NCBI RefSeq assembly: GCF_015714725.1
Contig: NZ_WBKM01000038.1
Location: 1-60,324, forward strand
Source of the DNA: Nostoc sp. WHI
GTDB taxonomy: Bacteria > Cyanobacteriota > Cyanobacteriia > Cyanobacteriales > Nostocaceae
Direction of reading: 5' to 3'
DNA: 60,324 bases
Of this stretch, positions 18,697-29,127 are shown in pieces. Positions within the stretch are counted from its first letter, which is position 1, and each line of letters begins with the position of its first letter. Under the pieces are notes generated by a model. It was not told the origin of the DNA and did not search any database. It saw only the letters and a program-made list of their open reading frames with translations. Both the position numbers and the translations under genes were made by a program.

Positions 18697-20574
18697 ATGA
18701 GACCTGCCCAAACTAATCAGTTTGACTACGTAAAAATTGGACTGGCTTCCCCTGAACGCATTCGGCAGTGGGGCGAGAGAACATTGCCCAATGGTCAGGT
18801 AGTCGGTGAAGTTACCAAGCCAGAGACGATTAATTACCGAACTCTCAAGCCGGAGATGGATGGCTTATTTTGTGAGCGGATCTTTGGTCCCGCGAAAGAT
18901 TGGGAATGCCATTGTGGCAAGTATAAAAGAGTCCGTCACAGAGGCATTGTCTGTGAGCGCTGTGGGGTAGAAGTCACCGAGTCACGGGTGCGTCGCCACC
19001 GGATGGGCTATATTAAACTCGCCGCGCCAGTAGCTCACGTCTGGTATCTCAAAGGCATTCCTAGCTATATTTCCATTCTTTTGGATATGCCTTTGCGGGA
19101 TGTCGAGCAGATCGTTTATTTCAATTCTTATGTTGTCCTGAGTGCAGGTAATGCCGAAACTTTAACTTACAAACAGCTACTGAGTGAAGACCAGTGGTTG
19201 GAAATAGAAGACCAAATTTATAGCGAAGATTCTCAGCTACAGGGCGTAGAGGTAGGTATTGGTGCTGAAGCACTGTTGCGCTTGCTTGCCGATATCAATT
19301 TAGAGCAAGAAGCCGAAAGCCTGCGAGAAGAAATTGGCAATGCCAAGGGACAAAAGCGGGCCAAGCTAATTAAGCGACTACGAGTGATTGACAACTTCAT
19401 CGCTACTGGTTCCAAACCAGAGTGGATGGTAATGGCAGTTATTCCCGTGATTCCCCCCGACTTGCGCCCAATGGTGCAGCTAGATGGCGGACGGTTTGCC
19501 ACCAGCGATTTGAATGATTTGTATCGGCGGGTAATTAACCGCAATAATCGTTTGGCACGCTTGCAAGAAATTTTGGCACCAGAGATTATTGTGCGGAACG
19601 AAAAGCGGATGCTGCAAGAAGCAGTGGATGCTTTGATTGATAATGGTCGGCGGGGACGTACTGTGGTGGGGGCAAATAACCGACCCCTGAAATCTTTGTC
19701 CGACATTATTGAGGGTAAGCAAGGACGTTTCCGACAAAACTTGTTAGGTAAACGGGTTGACTACTCTGGACGTTCTGTAATTGTGGTCGGGCCAAAGCTG
19801 AAAATTCACCAGTGTGGTTTGCCTAGAGAAATGGCAATTGAGCTATTTCAACCATTTGTGATTAACCGCCTAATTCGTAGCGGTATGGTGAATAATATCA
19901 AAGCTGCGAAAAAGCTGATATCACGTAATGACCCCAGTGTGTGGGATGTGTTGGAAGAGGTGATTGAAGGACACCCAGTGATGCTAAATCGGGCACCAAC
20001 GTTGCACCGCTTGGGTATTCAGTCTTTTGAACCGATTTTAGTAGAAGGTAGAGCAATTCAACTGCATCCTTTGGTGTGTCCAGCGTTTAACGCTGACTTT
20101 GACGGCGACCAAATGGCGGTACACGTTCCTCTGTCGTTAGAAAGTCAGGCGGAAGCACGGTTATTGATGTTGGCTTCTAACAATATTTTGTCACCAGCCA
20201 CAGGGAAACCCATCATCACGCCCAGCCAAGATATGGTGTTGGGGGCGTATTACTTAACAGCAGAAAATCCTGGTGCGACAAAAGGTGCAGGAAAGTACTT
20301 TTATTCGCTAGATGACGTAATTATGGCTTTCCAGCAAGACCAAGTTGACTTGCACGCCTATATTTACGTGCGGTTTGACGGTGAAATAGAATCAGACCAG
20401 CCGGATACGGAACCTGTGGAAGTGACGGAAAACGACGATGGTAGTCGGACATTACTCTATAAGTTCCGCCGAGTCAGACAAGACGCTAAGGGGAATGTAG
20501 TTTCTCAGTATATATACACAACTCCTGGTCGTGTTATTTACAATAACGCCATTCAGGAAGCACTAGCAAGTTAG
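18697..20574 (+). CDS. rpoC1: RNA polymerase gamma subunit (N-terminal half of beta')
   Basis: In cyanobacteria the beta' subunit is split; this 625-residue gamma subunit is its N-terminal half. The zinc site is formed by Cys71, Cys73, Cys86 and Cys89 (ECHCGKYK...[10 protein letters not shown]). The catalytic Mg2+ motif NADFDGDQ is at residues 465-472, and the bridge-preceding [17 protein letters not shown] segment lies before it. The C-terminal 60 residues ([20 protein letters not shown] and onward) are typical of the gamma subunit end. It precedes rpoC2 by 110 bp. Confidence 0.97.
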   Translation: MRPAQTNQFDYVKIGLASPERIRQWGERTLPNGQVVGEVTKPETINYRTLKPEMDGLFCERIFGPAKDWECHCGKYKRVRHRGIVCERCGVEVTESRVRRHRMGYIKLAAPVAHVWYLKGIPSYISILLDMPLRDVEQIVYFNSYVVLSAGNAETLTYKQLLSEDQWLEIEDQIYSEDSQLQGVEVGIGAEALLRLLADINLEQEAESLREEIGNAKGQKRAKLIKRLRVIDNFIATGSKPEWMVMAVIPVIPPDLRPMVQLDGGRFATSDLNDLYRRVINRNNRLARLQEILAPEIIVRNEKRMLQEAVDALIDNGRRGRTVVGANNRPLKSLSDIIEGKQGRFRQNLLGKRVDYSGRSVIVVGPKLKIHQCGLPREMAIELFQPFVINRLIRSGMVNNIKAAKKLISRNDPSVWDVLEEVIEGHPVMLNRAPTLHRLGIQSFEPILVEGRAIQLHPLVCPAFNADFDGDQMAVHVPLSLESQAEARLLMLASNNILSPATGKPIITPSQDMVLGAYYLTAENPGATKGAGKYFYSLDDVIMAFQQDQVDLHAYIYVRFDGEIESDQPDTEPVEVTENDDGSRTLLYKFRRVRQDAKGNVVSQYIYTTPGRVIYNNAIQEALAS

Positions 20575-20618
20575 GGAGTAGGGCATGGCGCATGGGGCAT
20601 AGCGAATGGGAAAAATTA

Positions 20619-20690
20619 CCAATGCTCAATGCCCAATGCCCAATGCCCAATGCCCAATGCCCAATGACTTAGGACTAATGACTAATGACT
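20619..20690. repeat. Heptanucleotide tandem repeats (STRR-type) abutting rpoC2 start
   Basis: A run of the heptamer CAATGCC (about five to six units, 20619-20667) is followed by a second run of AATGACT (about three units) that runs into the rpoC2 start codon. Such heptanucleotide arrays are a hallmark of heterocystous cyanobacteria. The annotated ATG at 20685 is itself part of an AATGACT unit. Confidence 0.85.
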
Positions 20691-23600
20691 AACGAAAAAA
20701 TGATTTTTCGCAATCGCGTGGTTGACAAAGGTCAACTGAGAAATTTAATTTCTTGGGCTTTTACGAATTTTGGTACGGCGCGAACCGCAGTGATGGCGGA
20801 CAAACTGAAAGATTTGGGATTTCGCTACGCTACTAAAGCAGGGGTTTCCATCAGTGTAGATGACTTGATGGTGCCACCAACTAAGCGATCGCTCCTAGAA
20901 GCAGCCGAAGAAGAAATTCGCGCCACCGAAATCCGTTACCAACGAGGAGAAATCACCGAAGTAGAACGTTTCCAAAAGGTAATTGATACCTGGAACAGTA
21001 CCAGTGAAGCCCTCAAAGATGAAGTAGTCGTTCACTTCAAGAAGACTAATCCTCTGAACTCCGTATACATGATGGCATTCTCCGGCGCACGGGGGAACAT
21101 CTCTCAAGTCAGGCAATTGGTGGGGATGCGGGGACTGATGGCAGATCCTCAAGGGGAAATTATCGATTTGCCCATCAAAACCAACTTCCGTGAAGGATTA
21201 ACTGTAACGGAATACATTATTTCGTCTTACGGTGCCAGAAAAGGATTGGTGGATACTGCTTTGCGGACGGCTGACTCTGGTTATCTTACCCGCCGTTTGG
21301 TGGATGTATCCCAGGATGTGATTATTCGGGAATTTGACTGCGGCACCACTAGAGGTCTTGCCGTGCGACCAATGACAGAAGGTGCTAAAACTTTGATTCC
21401 TCTAGCAACCCGCTTGATGGGACGGGTAATTGGCGAAGATGTGATGCATCCGGTGACAAAAGAAGTGATTGCACCACGCAATTCCCCAATTTCTGAGGAT
21501 TTGGCGAAGAAAATTGAAAAATCTGGGGTGGGAGAAGTTGTAGTGCGGAGTCCTCTAACTTGTGAGGCTGCACGTTCTGTCTGTCAACACTGCTACGGCT
21601 GGAGTTTAGCCCACGCTAAAATGGTAGACTTGGGCGAAGCTGTGGGGATTATTGCTGCTCAAAGTATCGGCGAACCGGGCACCCAGTTAACCATGCGGAC
21701 ATTTCACACGGGTGGTGTGTTTACTGGGGAAGTGGCGCAACAAGTGCGTTCTAAAATCGATGGAACTGTCAAGCTTCCCCGCAAACTGAAGACCAGAACA
21801 TATCGGACTCGCCACGGAGAAGATGCCCTGTATGTTGAGGCTAATGGCATCATGCTTTTGGAGCCAACAAAAGTAGGTGATTTTATCCCAGACAACCAAG
21901 AGGTTCATCTGACTCAAGGTTCAACATTATATGTATTTGATGGAAATCAGGTAAAACAAGGTCAGTTGTTAGCAGAGGTTGCCCTCGGTGGACGCACAAC
22001 TCGGACTAATACAGAAAAAGCAGTTAAAGATGTCGCCTCTGACTTAGCGGGGGAAGTGCAATTTGCCGAAGTAGTCCCAGAACAAAAAACCGACCGTCAG
22101 GGTAATACCACAATCACAGCTGCACGGGGTGGCTTGATTTGGATTTTATCTGGGGAAGTTTACAACTTACCGCCGGGTGCAGAATTGTTGGTAAAAAATG
22201 GTGATGCGATCGCCTCTAATGGAGTTTTAGCAGAAACCAAGTTAGCCAGTTTGCACGGCGGTGTGGTGCGCTTACCAGAAGCTACCCCAGGTAAGAGTAC
22301 CAGGGAAATTGAGATTATCACTGCTTCTGTGGTCTTAGACCAGGCAACTGTGACAGTCCAAAGTTCCCAAGGACGTAATAACTACTTAGTCTCCACTGGC
22401 AACAACCAAGTATTTAACCTCCGGGCTACACCAGGCACAAAAGTGCAAAATGGTCAAGTAGTAGCTGAGTTAATTGATGACCGTTATCGGACAACCACTG
22501 GCGGATTCCTGAAATTCGCGGGTGTCGAAGTCCAGAAAAAAGGCAAAGCCAAGCTGGGTTATGAAGTTGTACAGGGCGGTACGCTGTTGTGGATTCCTGA
22601 AGAAAGCCACGAAGTTAATAAAGATATCTCCTTGTTGTTGGTAGAAGATGGTCAGTTTGTAGAAGCTGGCACTGAAGTGGTGAAGGATATCTTCTGCCAA
22701 AACAGTGGTGTGGTAGAAGTTACCCAGAAAAACGACATCCTGCGGGAAGTTGTGGTTAAGCCAGGGGAACTGCTAATGGTGGACGATCCAGAATCAGTCA
22801 CCGGGCGAGATAACACCTTCATTCAACCAGGCGAGGAGTTTCAAGGCAGCGTCGCCACGGAATTACGCTATATCCAGTATGTGGAGACACCAGAAGGGCC
22901 TGCTCTGTTGAGTCGTCCAGTAGTCGAGTTTGCTGTACCGGATAATCCAGATGTGCCATCAACGACATCGGTAAGTCAACAAACCGGACGATCAATTCAG
23001 TTGCGGGCAGTGCAGCGACTGCCTTACAAAGATTCAGAACGCGTCAAGTCAGTTGAAGGTGTAGAACTGCTGCGAACCCAGTTAGTGCTGGAAATTGAGC
23101 AAGAAGGAGAACAAGACCACAACGCTTCGCCTTTAGCAGCAGATATTGAATTGGTACAAGATACCGAAGACCCAGAAGTTCAGCGCTTGCAACTGGTGAT
23201 TTTGGAGTCCTTAGTAATTCGTCGAGACATTACCGCCGATGCCACCCAAGGTAGCACCGAGACGACACTTGAGGTACACGATGGGCTAACCATCGCCCCC
23301 GGATCTGTCGTCGCACGTACCCAAATCTTGTGTAAAGAAGGGGGAATAGTCCGGGGCGTCCGAAAAGGAACCGAAAACGTGCGTCGCTGTTTAGTGTTGC
23401 GCGACGTTGACAGGCTGATCACCAATACTAGTACTCAGCCCAAGGTAAAAGTGGGTGACTTGCTAGTAGAAGGTACAGAAGTTGCTCCGGGAGTTTTTGC
23501 CCCAGAATCAGGGCAAGTAGTGGACGTTAAAAAGTTAGGAGTTAAGAGTGAAGAGTTAGGAGTTAATTCCGAAACTCCTAACTCCTCACTTCAAACTCAG

Positions 23601-24764
23601 AACTACGTTATTACTACCCGCATCGGTCGCCCCTACCGAGTCAGCCCTGGTGCTGTGTTGCAGATAGAAGATGGCGATTTGGTACAACGGGGTGATAACT
23701 TGGTGTTGTTGGTGTTTGAACGCGCCAAAACCGGAGATATTATTCAAGGTTTGCCCCGGATTGAAGAACTGCTTGAAGCTCGTAAACCAAAAGAAGCCTG
23801 TATTTTATGTCGGCGGGCTGGTGAAATCAAGGTAGTTTACGCCGATAGTGGTGATGAAGCGATCGCCATCAAGGTCATAGAATCAAATGGCGTAATCACA
23901 GATTATCCTCTAGGCCCAGGACAAAATTTGATTGTGCCAGATGGATCGACTGTATTAGCGGGGCAACCGTTGACAGATGGCCCATCTAACCCCCACGAAA
24001 TTTTGGAAATCTTCTTTAGCCTGGGTTCCGAAGACGGAATCTATGCTTGTGCTAGCATTGCTTTGCAGAAGGTACAGACATTCTTGGTGAATGAAGTGCA
24101 AATGGTGTATCAATCTCAGGGGATTGATATTTCTGATAAGCACATTGAAGTAATTGTTCGCCAGATGACCAACAAAGTGCGGATTGATGATGGTGGTGAC
24201 ACTACAATGCTTCCCGGCGAATTGGTGGAACTGCGCCAAGTTGAGCAGGTGAACGAAGCTATGTCAATTACAGGCGGTGCTAGGGCCCAGTATACTCCAG
24301 TATTGTTGGGTATCACCAAAGCATCGTTGAACACCGACAGCTTTATTTCCGCCGCATCCTTCCAAGAGACAACACGGGTACTCACCGAAGCCGCTATCGA
24401 AGGCAAATCCGACTGGCTGCGCGGATTAAAAGAAAACGTGATTATCGGGCGATTGATTCCGGCTGGTACTGGGTACAATACCTATGATGAACCCGGTGCC
24501 ATCGAGGACTATGCTACTGAGATTAGCAGTAGTGTCTTGGATGAAGTTGATGACCCGTTGGATATGGTCTTAGATGACCGCACGGCTCGCACCTATAATT
24601 TAGATTCTCCTACTCTTGGGGAATCTGGCTTTGGCAGCAGACGTGCAGAAAGGTCAGTTTTAGATGACGATGATGAATTAATTGCCGATGAAGTAGCAGA
24701 AGAAGAGGATTTCGAGGAAGAAGAAGACGAAGAAGACGACTTCGACGACGAAATAGAAAGCTAA
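20685..24764 (+). CDS. rpoC2: RNA polymerase beta' subunit (C-terminal half)
   Basis: This 1359-residue subunit is the C-terminal half of the split beta'. It has the bridge/trigger region ([20 protein letters not shown]), then the long cyanobacterial insertion SI3 made of beta-rich repeats, then [20 protein letters not shown] and [20 protein letters not shown]. Zinc-binding cysteines appear as [13 protein letters not shown]. The tail is very acidic ([16 protein letters not shown]). The first ATG (20685) lies in a heptamer repeat; an ATG at 20700 ([14 protein letters not shown]) is an alternative start. Near the end of SI3 (residues ~948-975) a repeat-derived in-frame insertion is present (separate entry). 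Confidence 0.96.
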   Translation: MTNEKMIFRNRVVDKGQLRNLISWAFTNFGTARTAVMADKLKDLGFRYATKAGVSISVDDLMVPPTKRSLLEAAEEEIRATEIRYQRGEITEVERFQKVIDTWNSTSEALKDEVVVHFKKTNPLNSVYMMAFSGARGNISQVRQLVGMRGLMADPQGEIIDLPIKTNFREGLTVTEYIISSYGARKGLVDTALRTADSGYLTRRLVDVSQDVIIREFDCGTTRGLAVRPMTEGAKTLIPLATRLMGRVIGEDVMHPVTKEVIAPRNSPISEDLAKKIEKSGVGEVVVRSPLTCEAARSVCQHCYGWSLAHAKMVDLGEAVGIIAAQSIGEPGTQLTMRTFHTGGVFTGEVAQQVRSKIDGTVKLPRKLKTRTYRTRHGEDALYVEANGIMLLEPTKVGDFIPDNQEVHLTQGSTLYVFDGNQVKQGQLLAEVALGGRTTRTNTEKAVKDVASDLAGEVQFAEVVPEQKTDRQGNTTITAARGGLIWILSGEVYNLPPGAELLVKNGDAIASNGVLAETKLASLHGGVVRLPEATPGKSTREIEIITASVVLDQATVTVQSSQGRNNYLVSTGNNQVFNLRATPGTKVQNGQVVAELIDDRYRTTTGGFLKFAGVEVQKKGKAKLGYEVVQGGTLLWIPEESHEVNKDISLLLVEDGQFVEAGTEVVKDIFCQNSGVVEVTQKNDILREVVVKPGELLMVDDPESVTGRDNTFIQPGEEFQGSVATELRYIQYVETPEGPALLSRPVVEFAVPDNPDVPSTTSVSQQTGRSIQLRAVQRLPYKDSERVKSVEGVELLRTQLVLEIEQEGEQDHNASPLAADIELVQDTEDPEVQRLQLVILESLVIRRDITADATQGSTETTLEVHDGLTIAPGSVVARTQILCKEGGIVRGVRKGTENVRRCLVLRDVDRLITNTSTQPKVKVGDLLVEGTEVAPGVFAPESGQVVDVKKLGVKSEELGVNSETPNSSLQTQNYVITTRIGRPYRVSPGAVLQIEDGDLVQRGDNLVLLVFERAKTGDIIQGLPRIEELLEARKPKEACILCRRAGEIKVVYADSGDEAIAIKVIESNGVITDYPLGPGQNLIVPDGSTVLAGQPLTDGPSNPHEILEIFFSLGSEDGIYACASIALQKVQTFLVNEVQMVYQSQGIDISDKHIEVIVRQMTNKVRIDDGGDTTMLPGELVELRQVEQVNEAMSITGGARAQYTPVLLGITKASLNTDSFISAASFQETTRVLTEAAIEGKSDWLRGLKENVIIGRLIPAGTGYNTYDEPGAIEDYATEISSSVLDEVDDPLDMVLDDRTARTYNLDSPTLGESGFGSRRAERSVLDDDDELIADEVAEEEDFEEEEDEEDDFDDEIES
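23530..23604 (+). repeat. Intergenic-type palindromic repeat inside rpoC2
   Basis: GAGTTAGGAGTT (23553-23564) pairs perfectly with AACTCCTAACTC (23573-23584), within a longer imperfect inverted stretch of AGTTAGGAGTTAAGAGTG-type words. Such words are usually intergenic in Nostoc. Here they are read in frame as [20 protein letters not shown] and a few more residues. Confidence 0.75.
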
Positions 24765-24781
24765 AATTTCGCGTCTCTATT

Positions 24782-24818
24782 AAAAGGCAAAAGAAAATCT
24801 TCTTTTGCCTTTTTATTT
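24782..24818 (+). terminator. Strong intrinsic terminator of the rpo operon
   Basis: A perfect 14-bp stem, AAAAGGCAAAAGAA with TTCTTTTGCCTTTT, and a 4-nt loop end in a T-rich run 18 nt after the rpoC2 stop. Confidence 0.85.
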
Positions 24819-25032
24819 TGCTCTATCTTACAATTCTTAATCATATTAGCTTCCTCCTGTGGCTGACAGAAGTTCCACAATCCAATAGGCTGATCTTAAA
24901 GTGGTAATTTTTCACAAGGCTGATCTGCTTAAGAAGGTAGGCTTTGTTAACCAGTGCTTTTGGATCACCAATGTGCAAAATGTTGCCTACCCTCTATCAT
25001 TATTTAGTTGTTAAAAACTAGCTATACAGAAA

Positions 25033-25362
25033 ATGTCTCTTAAAATCGTCCAGAACTTTGATGGCAGTTTCACTCTCGAACCTGAGCTTCAAGAAACTCT
25101 ATTCGAGTTATTGACAAGCGTGGCTTTTTTAAATCAAATTTGTCAACAGTTGCGGTGTAAGGAAGTTAAATTTACAGAACTACTTTTCCAGCCAGTTCCT
25201 TATAGCTTAACTACCACTAAAGGAATGCCAGTAGAGTTTGAAAAGTATTATAAATCTGATGAATATGTCATCATCAACGTCCCACCAAATTTCATGTTCA
25301 GTGCTAAAATTTTTAAACCTAGTCGCCTTTGTGCAATTTACCAAAAATTGAGTAATGAGTAA
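25033..25362 (+). CDS. Hypothetical protein, 109 residues
   Basis: No family is recognised. The protein starts MSLKIVQNFDGSFTLEPELQ, has a mixed helix/strand pattern and an internal YYKSDEYVIINVPPNFMFSA segment. It has no signal peptide or membrane span. It is separated from rpoC2 by a terminator and ~210 bp and lies 72 bp before the GIY-YIG gene on the same strand. Confidence 0.6.
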   Translation: MSLKIVQNFDGSFTLEPELQETLFELLTSVAFLNQICQQLRCKEVKFTELLFQPVPYSLTTTKGMPVEFEKYYKSDEYVIINVPPNFMFSAKIFKPSRLCAIYQKLSNE

Positions 25363-25434
25363 TTTTAAAAATAATTTTTCCCTAATTAGCAATTCTCAAT
25401 TACGAAGGCAAATAGCAAGTTTTATCTTTGAGCT

Positions 25435-25983
25435 ATGACTCCTGAAACAAATCTTTCTTCTTTAGCAACTCTAGAATACATTCCTTACATTAGCGATCGC
25501 GGTCAATTACCTGAAGAATTTCAAGGTAAAATCGGCGTATATGCGATCTTTGACCAAAAAAAAGTGCTGCAATTTGTCGGGTATTCCCGTGATGTTTATC
25601 TCAGCCTCAAGCAGCATTTAGTTCGTCAGCCACAGCAATGTTATTGGGTCAAGGTTCAAACTATTGAGCGCCCTAGTCGCACAATTTTAGAAAATATTGA
25701 GAATGCTTGGATTGCTGAAAATGGCAGCGTACCCTGGGGAAATGGGGATAACAAAGAAAAATGGACTCATCCCATTGATATCAAAATGGTAATGACACCT
25801 GAAGAACAGGCAAATTATCAAAATCCAGCTAATGACGAATTAGCACAAATGAAAATTATTAAAAATGTAGCCCGGAGAGTAGAAGCAGAAATTTCAACAC
25901 AATTGCTAGAAGTGCGTGGTTTGCAAATGCAAATTCGCTTCAATCCTAAATTGAAAGAAGAAGGTTTACTAGATTTGAAATGA
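25435..25983 (+). CDS. GIY-YIG-type nuclease-domain protein
   Basis: The N-terminal ~100 residues fit the GIY-YIG fold: GVYAIF (the GIY element, residue ~34) is followed after a short strand by FVGYSRDVYLSLKQHL (the YIG element and the conserved Arg), and a Glu/Asn-rich helix ENIENAWIAENGSVPWGNGD supplies acidic and Asn residues near where the catalytic Glu/Asn would be. The C-terminal ~80 residues are helical and charged. YIG is changed to FVG, so catalysis is uncertain. Single-domain proteins of this sort are common in cyanobacteria with no settled role. The kinase gene follows 48 bp later. Confidence 0.75.
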   Translation: MTPETNLSSLATLEYIPYISDRGQLPEEFQGKIGVYAIFDQKKVLQFVGYSRDVYLSLKQHLVRQPQQCYWVKVQTIERPSRTILENIENAWIAENGSVPWGNGDNKEKWTHPIDIKMVMTPEEQANYQNPANDELAQMKIIKNVARRVEAEISTQLLEVRGLQMQIRFNPKLKEEGLLDLK

Positions 25984-26031
25984 AGGTAGTTATGGGGAAA
26001 ACTATCTTATGAATATCGCTTGTAATCTCCT

Positions 26032-27462
26032 ATGACAATACAGCTGCTGAACGATCGCTATCAAGTTATCCGTACATTGGGTGCTGGTGGGTTTGGTGAA
26101 ACCTATGTAGCAGAAGATACCTATATGCCCTCAAAGCGGCGTTGTGTAGTCAAACAGCTAAGACCGATTCACAACAATCCCCAAATTTACCGAATAGTCC
26201 AAGAGAGGTTTCAACGGGAAGCAGCTATTTTAGAAGAACTTGGGGGCGCAAATGACCAGATTCCGGCATTGTATGCCTATTTCTCGTCAGGTGGGCAATT
26301 TTACTTAGTTCAGGAGTGGATTGAAGGCGATACCCTAACTGGGAAATTCCAGAAGCAGGGAGTATTTAGTGAAAGCGCTATCCAGGAATTATTCATGAAT
26401 TTACTACCTGTCCTGGATTACGTCCATTCTAAGCATATCGTTCACCGCGATATTAAACCGGATAACATTATTGTGCGCGATCGCGATGGTAAACCGGTGC
26501 TGATTGATTTTGGCGCTGTGCGAGAATCAATGGGAACAGTAGTGAATTCTCAAGGCAATCCTACCAGTTCGATTGTGATTGGTACACCTGGTTATATGCC
26601 GAGTGAACAAGCCGCAGGTAGACCAGTTTATTCGAGTGATTTATATAGTTTAGGAATGACGGTAATTTATTTGCTGACTGGTAGAGCAGCGCAACAACTA
26701 GAAACAGATTCCCAGACGGGTGAAATAGTGTGGCGACAGTATGCCACTCATGTTAGTTCAATCATAGCAGGAGTGATCGATAAAGCGATCGCTTATCATC
26801 CGCGCGATCGGTACTCAACAGCCAGAGGAATGCTAGATGCTTTGCAGAGCATAGCAAATCCAATTCCACCAACGCAATCGGTATCTGCACCGCTACCTCA
26901 GACAGTGTATGTTAAGCCACAGCCTAACCCTCAAAGTAATAGTCAGAATAATATTCTTATAGGCAGTTTAATCGCAGGTGGGTTAATTGGTGCATCTGTA
27001 ATTATTGGCCAGGTATTAACAAAATCTTCTCAATCTACAGCAGACAAAACGGTGTTATCTTCCGAAACACCGTCAACTCTCACAAGCCCCGTGATAGAAA
27101 CTCCCAAATTTATACCAACAAACCCATCTGTTCCTACTCAATCTACACCTACCCCAACTACATCAATACCTACAGTTGTCAACACTTATTTCTGGCTTTC
27201 CCAAAGACTTATAACTGATGCAGATTTGGATGGTAAAAACGGTTTTGAATTAGATATTATGCGAAATTCAATTTTTGCCAGTCACGGCCGCCGTTTTGAC
27301 ACTCCTGAATTACAAGATTACTTTAATAACCAACCTTGGTATCGTCCCATATATTCACCAAAGGCATTTTCATCTAAATTGCTGTCAAAATTAGAGCAAC
27401 AGAATGTGGAGTATATCAGCAAATATCAAGACCGTTACGACTTGAGACATTTTAAGAAATAA
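26032..27462 (+). CDS. Membrane Ser/Thr protein kinase with C-terminal YARHG domain
   Basis: Residues ~8-280 form a complete Hanks-type kinase: glycine loop LGAGGFGETYVA, catalytic HRDIKPDN, magnesium motif DFGAV, activation segment GTPGYMPSEQAAG. A hydrophobic span (ILIGSLIAGGLIGASVIIGQ, ~305-325) anchors it. A Thr/Pro/Ser-rich linker follows. The last ~85 residues (LDIMRNSIFASHGRRFDTPE, DYFNNQPWY) match the YARHG domain, an extracellular module thought to sense peptidoglycan or other ligands. The layout suggests a receptor kinase with a cytoplasmic catalytic part and an external sensor. No cognate phosphatase is nearby. Confidence 0.9.
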   Translation: MTIQLLNDRYQVIRTLGAGGFGETYVAEDTYMPSKRRCVVKQLRPIHNNPQIYRIVQERFQREAAILEELGGANDQIPALYAYFSSGGQFYLVQEWIEGDTLTGKFQKQGVFSESAIQELFMNLLPVLDYVHSKHIVHRDIKPDNIIVRDRDGKPVLIDFGAVRESMGTVVNSQGNPTSSIVIGTPGYMPSEQAAGRPVYSSDLYSLGMTVIYLLTGRAAQQLETDSQTGEIVWRQYATHVSSIIAGVIDKAIAYHPRDRYSTARGMLDALQSIANPIPPTQSVSAPLPQTVYVKPQPNPQSNSQNNILIGSLIAGGLIGASVIIGQVLTKSSQSTADKTVLSSETPSTLTSPVIETPKFIPTNPSVPTQSTPTPTTSIPTVVNTYFWLSQRLITDADLDGKNGFELDIMRNSIFASHGRRFDTPELQDYFNNQPWYRPIYSPKAFSSKLLSKLEQQNVEYISKYQDRYDLRHFKK

Positions 27463-28091
27463 GCTTTTAGCGATGATACCATTTCACAAAATATCTAATA
27501 TTTATTGACAAGGGCGTACAGAGGTACGCCCTTACATTTGATATACGTGTTGCAAAGATTTTTATAAATACTATACTTTCTAAGTATATTAGCTGGGAAT
27601 TATCAAAGGATTTCTTGCTACTTATTAGATAATGTCTAAGTTAGCTAGTGTAACATATTGGACAGATTACTAAATATTTAATAGCCTAAAATCGCTAGAT
27701 AGTTAGAGGCTAATCCTAGTAAAGTCTATATGGAGTAAGATCAAAACTGTATTTTTCTTTCCTAAAGTACATCTTCAGATACTAGGCATTTTCAGAACCA
27801 GGCATTTATATTTAAGATATAAAATTGCTATATCCAAGATCACAAATCCATAAGTTAAGGAAATGCCATTTTTATATTTTCTTTGTTATTTTGTATTTAA
27901 CGGGACAGTTCTTCTTGATTTGGTAGGGTTAAATAACAATTAGTTCAACTATTTCCTCCCAGAGATGTATGTAAATTGTTTGCATTGTGCTTATTTTTCT
28001 TCATAATTTACTAAGCCTAATGCAAATTTACCAGACAAATTACATGGTAATATTCCCAGTCGGCAAATAGTTCATCTACACAAGGAAAACC
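27463..28091. other. 630-bp non-coding spacer with hairpin repeat
   Basis: A stem AAGGGCGTA/TACGCCCTT (27510-27533), a motif dispersed in Nostoc genomes, lies 48 bp after the kinase stop and may terminate it. The rest is very AT-rich. It should contain the promoter for the nitrogenase-associated gene that follows. No RNA gene or ORF is supported. Confidence 0.5.
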
Positions 28092-28103
28092 TTGCTCACA
28101 ACT

Positions 28104-28463
28104 ATGCTAAAAACCAACAACCGACGTATTTTTCTACCTGCTTTTATTAGCCCTTTAGAAGAAAATAATCAAGCAGGTAGTAAAAAAAAATTTGCTCAAA
28201 CTAGATTAGATTTACTACAACCATTACGTCAATGGCTTGACAAAATCGAGATTCCGAATCGGGAATTAGCCCAATTTATTGCTAAGTTGATTCCTGCCCA
28301 GTGTCCATTTGAGCGTGATATCATGCTTTTTGGTCGCAAAGTAGGACACATTCCCCCACTGTGCAAGCTCAATCCGCTTTATGACGAACTTGTGTACTTG
28401 CGTTTTCGCGCTTTATGCTATCTAGTAGATCAGTGTGGAGAGGATATCCAATCCTACTGCTGA
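28104..28463 (+). CDS. Mo-dependent nitrogenase-associated C-terminal-domain protein
   Basis: The 119-residue protein contains the segment LLQPLRQWLDKIEIPN, then LIPAQCPFERDIMLFG, HIPPLCKLNPLYDELV and LRFRALCYL, which I recognise as the small domain Pfam calls Mo-dependent nitrogenase C-terminal. The name is historical; these are stand-alone cyanobacterial proteins, several per genome in nitrogen fixers, of unknown function. Conserved Cys residues (PAQCPFE, PPLCKLN, ALCYL, SYC) suggest metal binding, which is an inference. The start could also be the TTG at 28092, which has AAGGA nearby; ATG at 28104 is preferred. The cupin gene follows 22 bp later. Confidence 0.8.
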   Translation: MLKTNNRRIFLPAFISPLEENNQAGSKKKFAQTRLDLLQPLRQWLDKIEIPNRELAQFIAKLIPAQCPFERDIMLFGRKVGHIPPLCKLNPLYDELVYLRFRALCYLVDQCGEDIQSYC

Positions 28464-28485
28464 ACACAACTAGAGAAAGCACAGT

Positions 28486-28758
28486 ATGGAAATTAAAATT
28501 GAGCATCAACCCAGTCAACAACATCTTAATCAATTAGGTGTGTCCAAATGGGACATTTGGCAAAAAGAAATCTCAAAATTCCCTTGGACTTATGATTCTC
28601 AAGAAACCTGCTACCTTTTAGAAGGTGATGTAGTTGTTACTCCTGATGGTGGACAGCCAGTGCAAATGGGTAAAGGCGATTTGGTGATTTTTCCTGCTGG
28701 TATGTCCTGCACATGGGAGATTACAAGTAACGTCAAAAAACATTATTACTTTGAATAG
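28486..28758 (+). CDS. Small cupin-domain protein
   Basis: This 90-residue single-domain cupin shows the two family motifs in compact form: a TCYLLEGDVVVTPDGG strand pair and a GDLVIFPAGMSCTWEI strand pair, like the cupin_3 group that includes ureidoglycine aminohydrolase-type domains. The usual His metal ligands are mostly absent, so metal binding and catalysis cannot be claimed. It follows the nitrogenase-associated gene by 22 bp and is probably co-transcribed with it. Confidence 0.85.
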   Translation: MEIKIEHQPSQQHLNQLGVSKWDIWQKEISKFPWTYDSQETCYLLEGDVVVTPDGGQPVQMGKGDLVIFPAGMSCTWEITSNVKKHYYFE

Positions 28759-29127
28759 TCTACAGCGAAGATTGATCCCCTTTGTTTTGTTGATGATCCC
28801 AAAAACTTACATCTCATAACTCAATTTTGATTTCTATTATAAGGAGGTTCGCAGCGAGTGTTGTAGGATAAAGTAGCAGAATCGGTAAATTGCTTATATC
28901 CATATCTGTCGAAACTCGTTGCGACTCCATCACCTAAACAATATTCATAGAAATAAATAGTCTCATTTCCTCCAAATTTGGCAGAAATGATGGGATTTCA
29001 TAGTGATTCCCGCCGATGGAAACAAAGAAAGTTCATAATCGTGTTAGTGGGAGTTTAATTACAAAAGATGCTGTTTAGCAGAAAAGGTTTCGTCCCACTG
29101 GAATTTTATCGAGAAAAATCATCAAAA
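28759..29127. other. Spacer before the creatininase-family gene
   Basis: About 370 bp without a supported gene. AAGGAGG at 28842-28848 looks like a ribosome-binding site, but no open frame of useful length follows it. The ATG at 29068 is in frame with the next gene but probably not its start. Confidence 0.4.

Noticed and set aside
20619..20690. Could the short regular repeats be a CRISPR array?
   Set aside because: The units are contiguous heptamers without spacers, a known STRR pattern.
24940..24970. GTTAACCA word upstream of the hypothetical gene as a Pho box
   Set aside because: Only one octamer; the neighbouring one at 3-nt spacing does not match.
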